Shown one piece after another: positions 37,190-48,840 of a stretch of DNA of 64,000 bases. The stretch is from Sphagnum compactum (Eukaryota; Bryophyta; Sphagnopsida; Sphagnales). Location of the stretch: positions 5,710,459-5,774,458 of the forward strand of contig OZ234499.1 in NCBI GenBank assembly GCA_965153455.1, read 5' to 3'. The notes beneath the pieces are model-generated. The model had not been told where the DNA came from. It did no database searches and was given only the letters and a program-made list of their open reading frames with translations. Both the position numbers and the translations under genes were made by a program. Numbering within the stretch: the first letter of the stretch is position 1; the number at the start of each line of letters is the position of its first letter.

Positions 37190-39565
37190 AGGTAAGTCTT
37201 TAGTAAAAAGTCAAGAAATTGTCAATTTGAAAGCACATATGACATGTTAATTTCACATGCATGTTTTTTTTCGTGAATAATTAGAAATTGAATGTCAACA
37301 TGTTTGATGCATTGAGGGAATTCATTATAAGCCAAATATAGGCAACTTTGGTTATCAAATAATAGGGGGATGGGATGAGCTAATTGCACATGACCATGCA
37401 AGATAAGAGATGTTGCATCCAAATGACTTATTTGGTTGCTATAAAACTAGCAATATATTCAACTTTAGTACTAGACTTTAACAATGCAAGTTTGTTTATG
37501 ACTCTCCCAAGTCATAGGACCATTATTAAAAAGTAACATGTAACCACTCCTAGATTTCATGTCATCAAGGTTAATGTCGTAATCAACATCACAATTTAGG
37601 GAGTGTGAGAATGAGTCATATTAAAATCTCCTCCATAACAAATGACAAGATGAGAAATACCCATTGAATATTTCAAGATTTGTTTAAGAACAACACAACT
37701 AATTAGTGGGTTAAATAGAATAATTTGTAGCATTAAACATAACATATGTGATGTTAGGTCATGTGCCAATGCTAGCAAATGATAGGTTGTCAAGTATTTC
37801 TTGATAGGGAAATGTGGTGTTACCATTGTCTCCATCAACATCTAGGTTATGGTGAGTGTTTAATGGATTCTAATAAGCACAAAATTTACATTTGAAAGAC
37901 CTAACTTCTTGATGATGTGTTCCATGTAAATATGTTGATCAACATATAGAAGATGACAAATACTATCATTTGTGATTCAAAAACCCATGCAATAGTTTGG
38001 AATATTGATGTGAATATCAAAAGTATTTGCAAATGGGTTGATGATGTGGGTAATAAACCATGTGCAAATATTGCATCCAAGTTCATCATGTGAAAAGATG
38101 ATAAAGATAAGATACGGTGAAGATTAGTTAACGCACACACAAAGGATTAGTGGTAGTAAAAACAATTTTATGATGTCCCAAGAAATCATTAAATTTATTG
38201 TTCAAATTCAATTAAGCTTGCTTTAATCCATAAATGGATTTATGAAGCTTATAAATTTGATGTGAAAATTAAGAATTTTCAAACCCTTTTGCTTGTTGCA
38301 TGTATAACTCCTTAGAGATATCACCATAAAGAAACAATGTTTTAATGTCAAATAGTACCATGTGCAGGGTGAAAGCACATTAAGGGTGAACCACTTTTGT
38401 TCAAAAAAGGTGATGTATAACAAGTATTATAGTATGCAGTAAGTTAAAATCTTGATGACATCTTTTGGTTATCCTAAACACAAGTGAAAAACTTTAGGAT
38501 TTGCATAAAAACATTTTTAACCTCAAAACTCATTTTGAGTCAAAATTAATTTTGATCCAACAGTTAGATGAAGAGGATTGGATAAAATCAATGTACACAA
38601 AGTATATGACTTACAATTTTTCAACGGCCGTAGGGCCTTATGTTTATGATTCATGAAATTACTAAACAAAGAAAATTTGAAAAAATAATGCAATGCCCAT
38701 CTATAAAATATCCTTATCTTTGATATGGTAGTGGTTTTTTCCTAAAAATAAGATATAATTATGCATTCATTATTAAACAAATGCAAAAAAACATATTTTT
38801 TTGAATGAAAGTTCATCCAAAAAAATTAAAATTAAAAAATTTCCTAGATTTAATTGATGTATACCAATATCAAACACCATAAAAAAATTCACCCAATAAT
38901 TCCATCCACAACCTTAGTTTTGAAATATATATTCAAATTTTCAAACTTTGTGACAGGTATTATTTTGTTACGACTATATTCCATATGTTCAAATTTTTCA
39001 ATGTTTTGTTGAATTTTTCAAAATAATTGATTAAATGGAATCTAGAGCTAATCAAATATATTTAAAACAAACAAAAATAATCCAGATGTGATGTCCATAC
39101 ATTACCAAAAAAATGAATTGCAGAAAGATTATACATGTGACTACAATTTTGGGGGGGGCTTAGTGTGCTTTCACCTTGCATGTCCTTAACAACAATAATT
39201 GATAAAGTAATTCAAATTGAATCAAATCTTGCCATTGGAGCATAATTTTCTACATAATACAAACCGTAGGTTTATGTGAACCCATGAGCAACAAGTCTAG
39301 CCCTGTAGCAATTCACATTACCATTAGACTTTAATTTCAATTTGTAAACCCACTTATCATTAATAATTGGAAAGCCACATCTCAACAAATCTACAAGTTT
39401 CCATGTTTCATTATGCAATAAGGATTTAAACTCATCTTCCATAGCTATTTCCGTTCTTGTTCTTGTGGAGAAATGAGAGCTTTGGAATAAGAGGTTGGTT
39501 CCAAAATTATGTTGATGTTAGAAACATTGCATGCATTTGTAGGTGGGTAAACCCAATCACCAAAT
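37190..39565 (-). pseudogene. Copia reverse transcriptase and RNase H relic
   Basis: In reading order on the reverse strand: AMEDEFKSLLHNETWKL, DKWVYKLKLKSNG and YRARLVAHGFT (start of the RVT_2 domain, about 39446-39240); then, after an inserted element, FDIKTLFLYGDISKELYMQQ and KLHKSIYGLKQA (38360-38225); then FDNQSCLYLAY and CIKHVDIQFLIIHEKK (RNase H, 37400-37222) and KDLPTTKF near the end. Stops and frameshifts interrupt every block. The order and motifs are those of plant copia elements. It is inactive. Confidence 0.9.
38367..39176 (+). mobile_element. Non-autonomous TIR element, family 1, 810 bp, nested in copia pol
   Basis: The ends are GGGTGAAAGCACATTAA and TTAGTGTGCTTTCACCT, with TGCA on both sides (38363-38366 and 39177-39180). 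Its reverse complement matches 32878-33537, for example GGACATCACATCT and TTTGTTTTAA. It splits the copia reverse transcriptase just before FDIKTLFLYG. Removing it with one TGCA rejoins the two halves of the domain apart from a small frame error, which supports the 4-bp target duplication. It has no open frame of note. Confidence 0.85.
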
Positions 39566-40362
39566 CTATTTGGGGTTTGACGTGTTCATGGAATGATAGA
39601 ACTTGCAAGTATGCCACCTTATAATAGCAAGTTCAATGCCAAGATTTACTATAAATTAAAGCTAAGATGCATGTTGAAACTCCTCATGAAACTCAATTGG
39701 AATCTCCATCAATCACGGTAACCTTTGTAATGTCCGATCAACCTCACCAATTGATGGTTTTGATATGTCAATTAAATTGATGATATTAGGTGAAAATGAA
39801 TAACCTACATGGTTCTATTTGTAAAAAATTACATCCCCATTCACCATGATTTTTCATTGCACCTCATCCTCGATTTACATTGTAGGCTTTATTTTCATCA
39901 AAATAACCCATGAATAACCCAAGTTTATTATTTGAACCTAATTTTTCCTATTACATACCTAATGATGTATGCAAACCTATTAGATCAATGGTGAAATCAA
40001 CATAGATTTCAAATTGATCTCGACAAACATGCATGTACACAATGAAAAGATTTAAAAGGTATAGTCCAACAATAATTCATTGAATGTTGATAAATACTTA
40101 TTATAAGAAAGTAAGTTGTTCATTAGCTAAGAAATCTATGTAACTTAGAATGCTAAGAATAAAAAATGTGAACTTGATCTTACATTATTTAAGAACCAAA
40201 TAAACATGTATGCATGGCTGAAGAAACCAAATAGACACAGATGCACAACTAACATAAATCAATTGTTCAACCTATTTGTTGTTGATAGTTTAACATGTTA
40301 ATTGATTGCCATATAGTAAATTTGGATTTACTGGTGAATTGAACTACTAAAATATATTCAAC

Positions 40363-43300
40363 ATGGTTAACTATGGTTGAGACAAATTGAAATTCAAAAA
40401 ACCTTAAACTTGAAGTGACCATTGGATGATGATCACCAGATAGTCAAACTAGCCTTTTGCAACAATTGGACCCAAAATCATAACTTCAAAAATAAGTTCC
40501 TTAAAGGAGGTTGGGCTTTTAAGATAGACACATTGAAAGTCTTTAAAATATCAACAAGTAAGTTGTACTTTAAAACTAGGTAATTGATTTTTAATTGTTG
40601 TAAAATTTTGTAACTATTAAATTTTCAGACTTGAGACATGTAACATGTATATGAAACTAAACCTTGTTTTGAATGGGACCCAAAGATTTTTGAATTTGAA
40701 AAAAATTATCAAAACTGGAACCATAGGTTTTAAAGTTCAAAAGTTGAAGCTCAAACCTACACCTAGAAATCCAACCAACCTTTTCAAAGTGTCAAAGCCA
40801 AAACCAAAGAGGTTATTTCAAGAAGGAAGAACTGGCCAACATTGGTGCCCATGCAAATGATATGTGTTTAAAGAGTTAATGGGTTGTAATCATCGTCATT
40901 GAGGATTTTGAAAACATCATTGCACCTAGTGACCAAAAGATCATAGGCTTTTATGTTTAAGGGCCACTTTAGACAAGGGTCCAAAGACCAAAAGTCTAAG
41001 GACCAATTTGAAGCAAATTGAACCTTGAATTGAACCCTTCTTTAAAGTAAAAAAACATTTTTTCCTAAGGTACAATGAGAGTGTCTAAAGGCTTGGTGGG
41101 GTCCAATTTGACGGTCCAATATAAAAAATGTGTGATTGACATGTGAAGATTAACTTATGGTCTTTTCTCTAATCTTTTTTTTCTTCTTTTTTCATGGTTT
41201 TTCTATTTTTAATTTTTTTTTCAGATTTTTCAACTTCATCTTCATGTTTCACCATGATAGCCTTCTTCCTTGGTGCTCTCTTCTTTAGAATGGGAACCAA
41301 TTTAGGGATCTCTTGTAACCAAATCCCCTTCCACTTATGAAAATTGGCGTTTCAAGCTTCCACTTTTTGCCCCACCTTCCAATTCACCTCCATTTTGTGC
41401 ACTTGGAAGGACTAAACATGCACTCGTAACAACCACCTTGTGAAGATCCACAAAATCGGCCATGTCAACTTTAAAATTGGTCAAAATTGGGGGAGTTGGT
41501 GTGCTATCAACATTGTGTTCAATCAAAATTTGAGCAACACACGGTAAAAAAAATGAAAAATAGCAAAAAACAAAGAAATGATCGACCTTGGACCTTTGAT
41601 TTTCCAAACTATGAGCTCTCCTTTAAGATTATTTTTTTTGGTTCGGACCAATTGGTCTTCGGGCTCCAAAATGATGTCATGCAGGCTAAATCACAGTTTG
41701 ATTTGTCTTGGTCTTGGACCCTCATTTAAAGGCCTTAGGACCAATTAAAGCTCTTCGCCAATAGGAATGTTCGATTTCATTGAACCTTGCTCCTTGGAAC
41801 CTTGTCTAAAGTGGCCCCAAGAATGGGTTGCAAGATTATTTATGGTGATAGGTAAAGCCAAAGGCCATGGGTTTATGGTACATGAAATAGAATGTCATAT
41901 TTGTTTCTTGTGACATTTGTTGGGTTTCACTAGAAAAGGGCAAAAATGGGGAGTATTTCAAAAATTGAAATGCCCACTCCCAAGAGGAAAAAATTAGTGT
42001 TGTGAGGGTATCCGTTTGAAGGGTAAAAACCAAGGGTTCAAGGTTAGGTTTTTGTGATTATGACTTGAGTCGACATCATCTTGTTGGAATCGGCAAAAGA
42101 ACTAGACCATGGAAAAAATGTTTTGCTAGGATCCAAAACCAAAGCTATAACCATGAAAAAATATGGTTATAGATATGTATGTAAAAAAATTTAAAAATAA
42201 GTTAATTAGTATATTAAAATTTATAGTTAAATATTGATTTTAATTAGCTGTCCAACTTTATACTTACATAGACCACTATTTTAATTTCTAATAAAACTTT
42301 CTACCCACATATTTTTTAGCATAGAAGAATGTGCAATGTGTACATGGAATTGAACCTAATTCAAAAATTGGTTCAGAGGTTTTTGAAGTTGAAAAACTGT
42401 GATAAAATCGAAATTGAAGGGTTCAAATTTTGGAAGAACTTGGTTCAAACCCTTATTCAAAGAAACTCCACATAAATTTTAAAATGTCAAAACTAGATTG
42501 GAGGTTTTTTCAAAAGCAAGACTTGCACAACATTGGAACAAACATGCGAAGTAAAATGCCCTCCAAATGTACAACATAAATCCCAACATGCTTTTCAAAG
42601 GTAGGGTCATGGCCATGACAATGTTTATGGTAAGGGCAAATAAAGTGAAATTCAATTCGTGAATTACTTTAACAAACTTTTCACTATTTCCTTCATATGT
42701 AAGCTCATTTGTTGAGGAGTTAGCCAAGGATTATCAAAACCTTGCAAAATTTTATTTATAAACACATTGCTGATTTGGAAAATGTATAAAGGTATTAGAA
42801 ACAAGGGAGAATTTAAAGGACGTCAAGTTAACACAAACTAGATGTAAAAAACTCTCCAGTATTTGACTACTCGCAATAGGTTAGTTGTGGCAACAGGGGG
42901 TGTGTCATAAAAGGGTGGAAGTTGGGAAGTAAATAGGCCTACTACTATTGCTTAACTTAAGATGGAGGATGCTTGCATCCTTTGCAACAAGATTGAAAAT
43001 TTTTGACAAATAAAAGTAACCAAGACAAAAAGGGGAGGGCCTTTTGGTCCTTTGAGGCTCTAAATGACATTGGCATAGTTGTGTAAACATCCGAATACTT
43101 CAATTGCTAGCGGGAGGAATTGATTAGTGGGGTGTCAATTATGATAGTTTTTTTCTTTGGCTTAAATTGTGTTAGAGGTAGCAAATCTTTGAATTATTGG
43201 GAAGTAAATGCACATGTGTTGGGTTAGTTATGACAATGTTAATTAGGTTGCGAATTCCATCTTTGGTGAACATAATGTTGATTCACTGATAGGAGGAATT

Positions 43301-43803
43301 GAACGTGGTTGAAGGAAGTGCATGTAGTTATTCTTGTCCCATGTGGAAGCTAGCATCTTGTGCAATGATAAAAAAAATGTCACAAATTACATCATGGGTC
43401 CTTGTGTGTTCATTGCCATGGGTGAAGCATAAAAGGTGGATACCCATAATGTTGATGGGATGTGCACATAGACATTGGGGGAGGCCTGCAATTGAAAGAT
43501 GTGACCTAGTTTTAGCTACATCCAAAGCACTATGGAGAACATTGGGGAAGACAATCAAAAGGCTAAGAAGATTGGTCAAAGTATAAGTCATAAGCTTGCC
43601 CCAGGGCTGGAACATGATAAAATTCAGGCATAATGGGCATCAAGTATCCCATCAAAGAACATGTTGGAGAAGGTCTGATGGTGCAAATGCTTTGAGATGG
43701 GATTTTGAAGTTGAACCATTTGTTGCCCAATGAGTTGTTCAAAAGGAGAAAAATACACTTATATTAGGAATAGTAAAAAATCACATGTTGCTTTGAGGTG
43801 TTG
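40363..43803. other. AT-rich intergenic DNA, no supported gene
   Basis: Open frames such as 41335-41607 (reverse, 90 codons) and 42479-42727 (reverse) are longer than most here. They show no domain I recognise and may be decayed transposon sequence. No promoter or splice evidence was seen. Confidence 0.45.
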
Positions 43804-46253
43804 CTAGAAAGGGAAGGTGTTGTTGTCAACTTGCGTTAAGGTTTCAAAAAGGAAGGGTTGTTGGTCAACCATAAATCTAACAACTATGATTGAAATTACA
43901 AAGGCCCAATTCCCTAAATAGGTTGTTGGGGCGATGGTGGCCATTGGTATGAGTTCGATGCCATTGAAAGTTATTAAAAGAGAATCATGTTTACAAACTA
44001 GAGGTCCTTTAGGGTTATTAAAGGACCATGGACCCAAGAGGCATCCAAACATTTGAAGGAAGGAGGAATCGAAAGAAATAACGGAATCTATGAAAGTGGA
44101 AAAAAAAGGTGTGCAACGTAGTAGATATAATGGCCGTTGCATGAAGTAATGAGTTAAAATTCTAAAGGTTACTTGGACATCGTTCAATTTAAGGAGAAGG
44201 TCAACATGCTGATCATCCTCTAATAATGTATTTTTGATGAAGGATGATGTGAATGATGAGGTGCCCAATGGAATCCCCAAGATTTTAATTCCTTTTGATA
44301 AGGTGTTAAACTGGGATGGGTTGTCAAAGTAAAATGGCAGCGTGGAGGGGGACCATGCTACACATTTTAAAGATTGGATAGAAAGACCTATCACACAAAA
44401 TTCAATTTGAAAGTACTCATCTATAGACGATATAATGGAAGAGGGGACCTATGATGTGAGTGTTGTTTATAATGGATGGAAATAGACAAAAAGGGAAATA
44501 TTTAATTGTAGAATGTAATGCCTTAAAATGAATAAAAGTGAATAATGGTCCTCTTAAAGGATCACTTTGAAGAATTCCCATGGCAAATTGGATGATTGTG
44601 ACATTACCATCACAGTTATCGTGATTATAAAACATGGGGATATTCAAATGCATAGAATGCACAATCAAAGGGGATGAGTTGTAAGATGTTTCCACCTGGT
44701 ACACAAAGTTTTTGACATATGACCCCTCTTGACATCAAATATTTGAAAGCATTCGCCATGTCCAGATGGAAAATAACCTAGTCGAAGTGAAGGGCCAAGG
44801 TGCACCTTTTGCCACGAATTAGGGCGAAAACATGGTTAGGTGTTTCAAAAGTGGCATTTGAGAGTCCATAATCTAAAACTAGTAATTTTTTGCAATTTTA
44901 ACAATTATCAAACCATAAATTTTATAATTATCCCCTATGTTTTTAATCATAATTATTAATAAACCAACCTATGAATATCCCTAAACATGTGATTGATAAA
45001 AAACTCCATGCAAAAGATTAAAATATTTAATGTGAAATAAACTTTTAAGGATAACATTTATAAAAATCATGTCATTTAAATTTTTTAAAAATTAAAAAAA
45101 TATATATTAGGAAAGTTTCAATGCACTTCATAAATAAATTTTTCATTTGATGATGCTTTATTTTTTATTTTTTATTTTGATGTTACTTTGACATATTTTT
45201 TGAGTTCACATTTTTCATTTTCTTTATGTGATAGATGTAGTGCTATCATTTCAAAAGTCCATTACGAGTCCATAATCTTCTTAGAATTCATCCAAATTTT
45301 TTATGATGATTCCCGTTAAAGTTTATGACAACATGAACAATTTAAAAATTGATAATGTAATTTTGAATATGGCTTTAAATTTTACATTTGTATGTAATCC
45401 AAAATAATTACAAGTGTGACAGTCTAAACAGTTCCCCTACTCATGCTTTCACCCATTGTTACTTCACATTCACCCTTGGTTGTTATTCCAAATTGGTGGG
45501 GGGAGAGATGTGTTGCAAAGGCATTGCAAAATTAGAGGCATAAAGCATGGCTTGTGAGTCAATATAATGTTTCCGTTATAACAATGTGACAAATTCCACC
45601 TAAGGGTTTTGTTAAAATTAAAAGGCAAGCCACCCCAAGGACATGTGCAATTTGATGTGGAATGTGACCTTATGCAATATGAAAACAAAGTTGAAACAAT
45701 TGTGGGAATCCATTCGTGGAATTTTTTAGTTGAAAATAGTTTTGAAGGTGTTCAAACACCATCCAAGAATGACCACTTGCAAATAAATGCGACATGCATT
45801 GAAATGTCAATTTGAAACATTCAGACAAAAGTTCAAGGTTTCAGTTTGGTTCATAGTCTTTTAAGAAAACTGGGAAGAAGCCATCTGATTGAAAATGTAG
45901 AGTAGTGAAAGTTGAAGTAGTTTCAGAGGGTGTGGGTGTAGGAGAAAATGGTGCCAAGGTGTGAATTGCTCAAAAGTATTCCTTTACACATCCAAGAACA
46001 AAATTGCAGGGAAGGAGTTATGAGCTAAAAGATCATGTTGCAGAGGAGGCACTAAATTTGAACTTGCTGCTAAAGTTTGGGCTCGTAAGGAAACTTCCTC
46101 ATGAAGGTTTTCCCAATTACCTGCTAGAAAATGTTTGAGTCGGATCCACATTTCCTTATGCCTAGTTGTTTCACTCCTTGATGGGACAAAACAAGACACC
46201 ATTAAGGTAACAAAATGAGCAAATGCCAAGCTACCACATCGTAAGGGTTCCAT
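43804..46253 (-). pseudogene. LINE-type reverse transcriptase relic, split by a TIR element
   Basis: Read on the reverse strand, the order is that of a plant non-LTR retroelement protein. KHFLAGNWENLHEE (about 46160) comes from its N-terminal part. After the inserted element, HLDMANAFKYLMSRGVI and PGGN (44800-44710) belong to the reverse transcriptase. GILQSDPLRGPLFTFIHF (44580-44520) corresponds to the QGDPLGPLLF-type motif, and IINNTHIIGP occupies the catalytic [FY]xDD site, with both aspartates lost. KGIKILGIPLGTSSFTSSFI and DVQVTFRILTHYFMQRPLYL (44300-44110) form the thumb. The 196-codon frame 43804-44394 is the best preserved part. Frameshifts and the lost catalytic Asp pair mean it is dead. 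Confidence 0.8.
44822..45454 (+). mobile_element. Non-autonomous TIR element, family 2, 633 bp, nested in the LINE
   Basis: The left end GGGCGAAAACATGGTTAGG and right end ATGCTTTCACCC are flanked by ATTA (44818-44821) and ATTG (45455-45458), a probable 4-bp target duplication with one change. The left 100 bp match the partial copy at 32087. The terminal GGGYGAAA is shared with family 1. The interior is AT-rich and non-coding. Confidence 0.6.
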
Positions 46254-47359
46254 GCTAATTTATCCAGTGGAAAACAAAATGTTACTTATACATCGTGTCA
46301 TGTAGCAATAGGGATGTGGTTATATAGTTGAAGACAATGAAAGTTTAAATGGAAGGACTCAAAGACATCCAATGTCTAAACTTAAACCTAGGGTGATGCA
46401 AGTGACGTCAGGTGGGGCAAAAGGCTTTAGGTGGAGGTTGTAGGTGTGTTGGGGAGATGGGTATAGGTTGAAGGGTTTAATCATGAACAACTATAAGGGT
46501 TGATAAAATGGAAGGGGGAAAAGGTTTTATGCATGCATTACTTAGGGGGACCGGGAAATTATTGGGTTGTAACCCCACGTTCATTCAAACGGTTGGGGGT
46601 TGGTAGGGGAAACTAGTTGGTGGTGTGTGATTTGTTAGAATGGTAGGGGGAACCAGCGAGTGGTGCGTGATTTGCATAGGAAAGGGGGTGGAGAATGGGT
46701 CTATGGTGGTGTATGAAAAGGCCAATGGGCGATGTGAACTAGAGGTTCACAAAGACATGATGAATTAAGGGACATGGGATGTTTTATGCACATGAGGAAA
46801 GAGGTTTACTAGGAGCACAATTATAAATAACCCCCACTTTCTAAAAATTGATTGCTTTTACACAACAATCTTAAACTTATAGAGCCAACCACACAGAACT
46901 AGGTAGATCAAAAAAAATAAAATAGAGAATCATTGTAAAAAGACGTGTCTTATTTCAAAGGATCACCAAACCTTAATTTTACCATCGCCTTAGATGCTAT
47001 CATCATTACTTTGTTGGGTTCAACACAATCTATACACTTTTATTAAAACTATTGTGAAAAGATTAAAAGCCCAAAAACTTCTAAACTTTTATTCTTTGGA
47101 CTACTCAACTGAAGTAGCAACCTCGTCAACAAAAAAACAACACTGTAGACTCAATCCTTTACTCAAAAAAAACAAACTCTAAAAAACATATGGCTGGTCA
47201 ATGACCGACAATTATGTATTCACACATGATAAAGACTAACCAAATTAGTGGAATTGGACCCAAAAAATTCCTTGTCATCAAAGAAAAGATCCAATGCAAC
47301 ATGTGCCATAAGAAGCCACCACCACCAACAGCAACACAAAAAGAAGAAGAACTACCTCA
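46254..47359. other. Intergenic DNA, no gene seen
   Basis: 46380-46720 is G-rich on the + strand, with repeated GGTGTGTGATTTG and GGTAGGGG words. Nothing coding is supported. Confidence 0.45.
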
Positions 47360-47567
47360 AATACAGTGCCCAAGACATCGATCGCAAAAACTCATCACGT
47401 TCTGTCTCTCCTTGTCTCGCAATCCACTCCGACGCAGTTCCCAAAAACCAACGTCAGTAGGAGCAGCAACTGGAGGATTGGCTTTAAGAACAAGCTTCAG
47501 AGTTGATTGAACACAACGCACATTTCCAGGAAGGGATGGAGAGGACAACAGCAAGTAGCTGCAGAAA
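47360..47567 (-). pseudogene. Exon-like fragment, unidentified protein
   Basis: On the reverse strand an acceptor-like TTTCTGCAG at about 47568 precedes an open stretch. It reads LLLSSPSLPGNVRCVQSTLK, continues with VLKANPPVAAPTDVGFWELR, and runs to a stop at about 47357. Its residue composition and codon use look like genuine protein, unlike neighbouring frames. No upstream exon or downstream UTR was recognised, and I do not know the family. It could be the last exon of a small gene or a captured fragment. Confidence 0.3.
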
Positions 47568-48157
47568 TGTAACTGGTGTCGTGCAATAGAATAGATCCTT
47601 TCAAGGAAATTAGGTTATGAAGCTGAAGCAGGTGTTGCTACTGATTAGGTGGTGGTTAGCGACCAGAAGGCCAGTGGTAAGCAAGAAAAAGACAAAAGAG
47701 GAAAAAGTAGGCTAGTGGAGGAGTATCATGTTCCCATGTAAAACCAAACTGCACTCATCCTCCTCACCAAACAAGATGATAGAGTACCTTTATAATTCTG
47801 GCATTTTCTTGAAGGATTTTTATTTTATTTTATTCTCTTCGGAAGTAAAAATAAAAATTTCCTGAAATTCCTACAATTGAGGTGGGAAAAAAATTCCAAG
47901 TAATTTTGTACTACTTCGGCACACAGCACCACCAAGCTTTAGGGCAAAGAAGTCAATAGTAATGTCAAAAACATTTCCAGAAATTTTGGCATTGTGAGTA
48001 GGTGATTTTGAGAAAATTTGACATGTATAGAAAAAAAATTAAATTATTGCTGGAATGGTAAAGGTACTACGGTAGCTGTTTTATTGGGCTTGGGAATGTG
48101 TGAGACATTTGTCCTAGTGGGGAAGGAGGATTATTGAACTCCTTTGGGCATGGTCCT

Positions 48158-48837
48158 AGAGCATCTCCAGCTGTGCTGAGTATGTGATTCTGCACAGTAA
48201 CATTGGCTGAAGAAAAGTTAAAATGTGCCAGTTTGTCACAGGAAATGGAATTTGGCTCAGTAGTGCACAGTTTGCGGTGGCTGGTGAAGGTTGCACTTCT
48301 GAAAAGAGTGTAATAAATATGATGTGACTGCTGACCAGTGTTTTTGATTGGCCCATCATAATGATTGGTCTTGGTAGTTTGCTATTAGTAGTACCCCACC
48401 TATTTGCTATCCACGTTTCGGATTATGGGTGAGCTTGCAAAAAAAAAAAAACCTAAACATGGATGTGAAAAATATTTTTGCAGGGTCACATACTGAGCAC
48501 CGTGACCGTGCACATTACAGTTTGGATGAGGAATAGTCATCCAGTTTGCCTCAGTTAAATGATTTCCACACAGCACATTTTCAAGAGTTTCTTTGCTGAG
48601 GCGGGCAAAAGGCACAGCACAGTTGTGCACCTGACAGAGAAGAGTAATAAATATGACCAGATTGCTGCTCCCTATTTCTTAGTGGCCAATAATTATGTTT
48701 GCTATATTAACTAGTAGTCTCCTATTTGCACTCTCAGTTTTAGGGGTGGAGTTGCAAGAAAATCAATAGCCTAACTAAACTTGGATGTGAGAAATATTTT
48801 TGCAAATTCACATACTCAGCACAGCTCAGGATGCTCT
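48158..48837. mobile_element. TIR element of 680 bp with two internal half-repeats
   Basis: The 36-bp inverted ends (48158-48193 and 48802-48837) start AGAGCATC and share AGCTGTGCTGAGTATGTGA, agreeing at about 31 of 36 positions. Inside, 48310-48500 and 48646-48823 are related direct copies (AATAAATATGA, TTTGCTAT, GGATGTGA, AATATTTTTGCA, CACATACT-AGCAC), so the element is a fused dimer or contains a partial duplication. It is non-coding. No target duplication was evident. Confidence 0.75.
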
Positions 48838-48840
48838 CCC

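Larger units (their letters stand above)
36624..40362 (-). mobile_element. Degenerate Ty1/copia retrotransposon with both LTRs
   Basis: Related direct repeats of about 420-450 bp lie at about 36624-37067 and 39945-40362. They share TTAGATCAATG, AACAAACATGCATGTA-like words, GTGAACTTGATCTTACATTAT and CTAAAATATATTCAACA. Read on the reverse strand each begins TGTTGAATATATTTTAG. Between them the reverse strand carries copia pol remnants. The internal region is short (about 2.9 kb including an 810-bp insertion), so gag, protease and most of integrase are lost. LTR divergence is high, so the insertion is old. The left LTR boundary is approximate. Confidence 0.75.
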
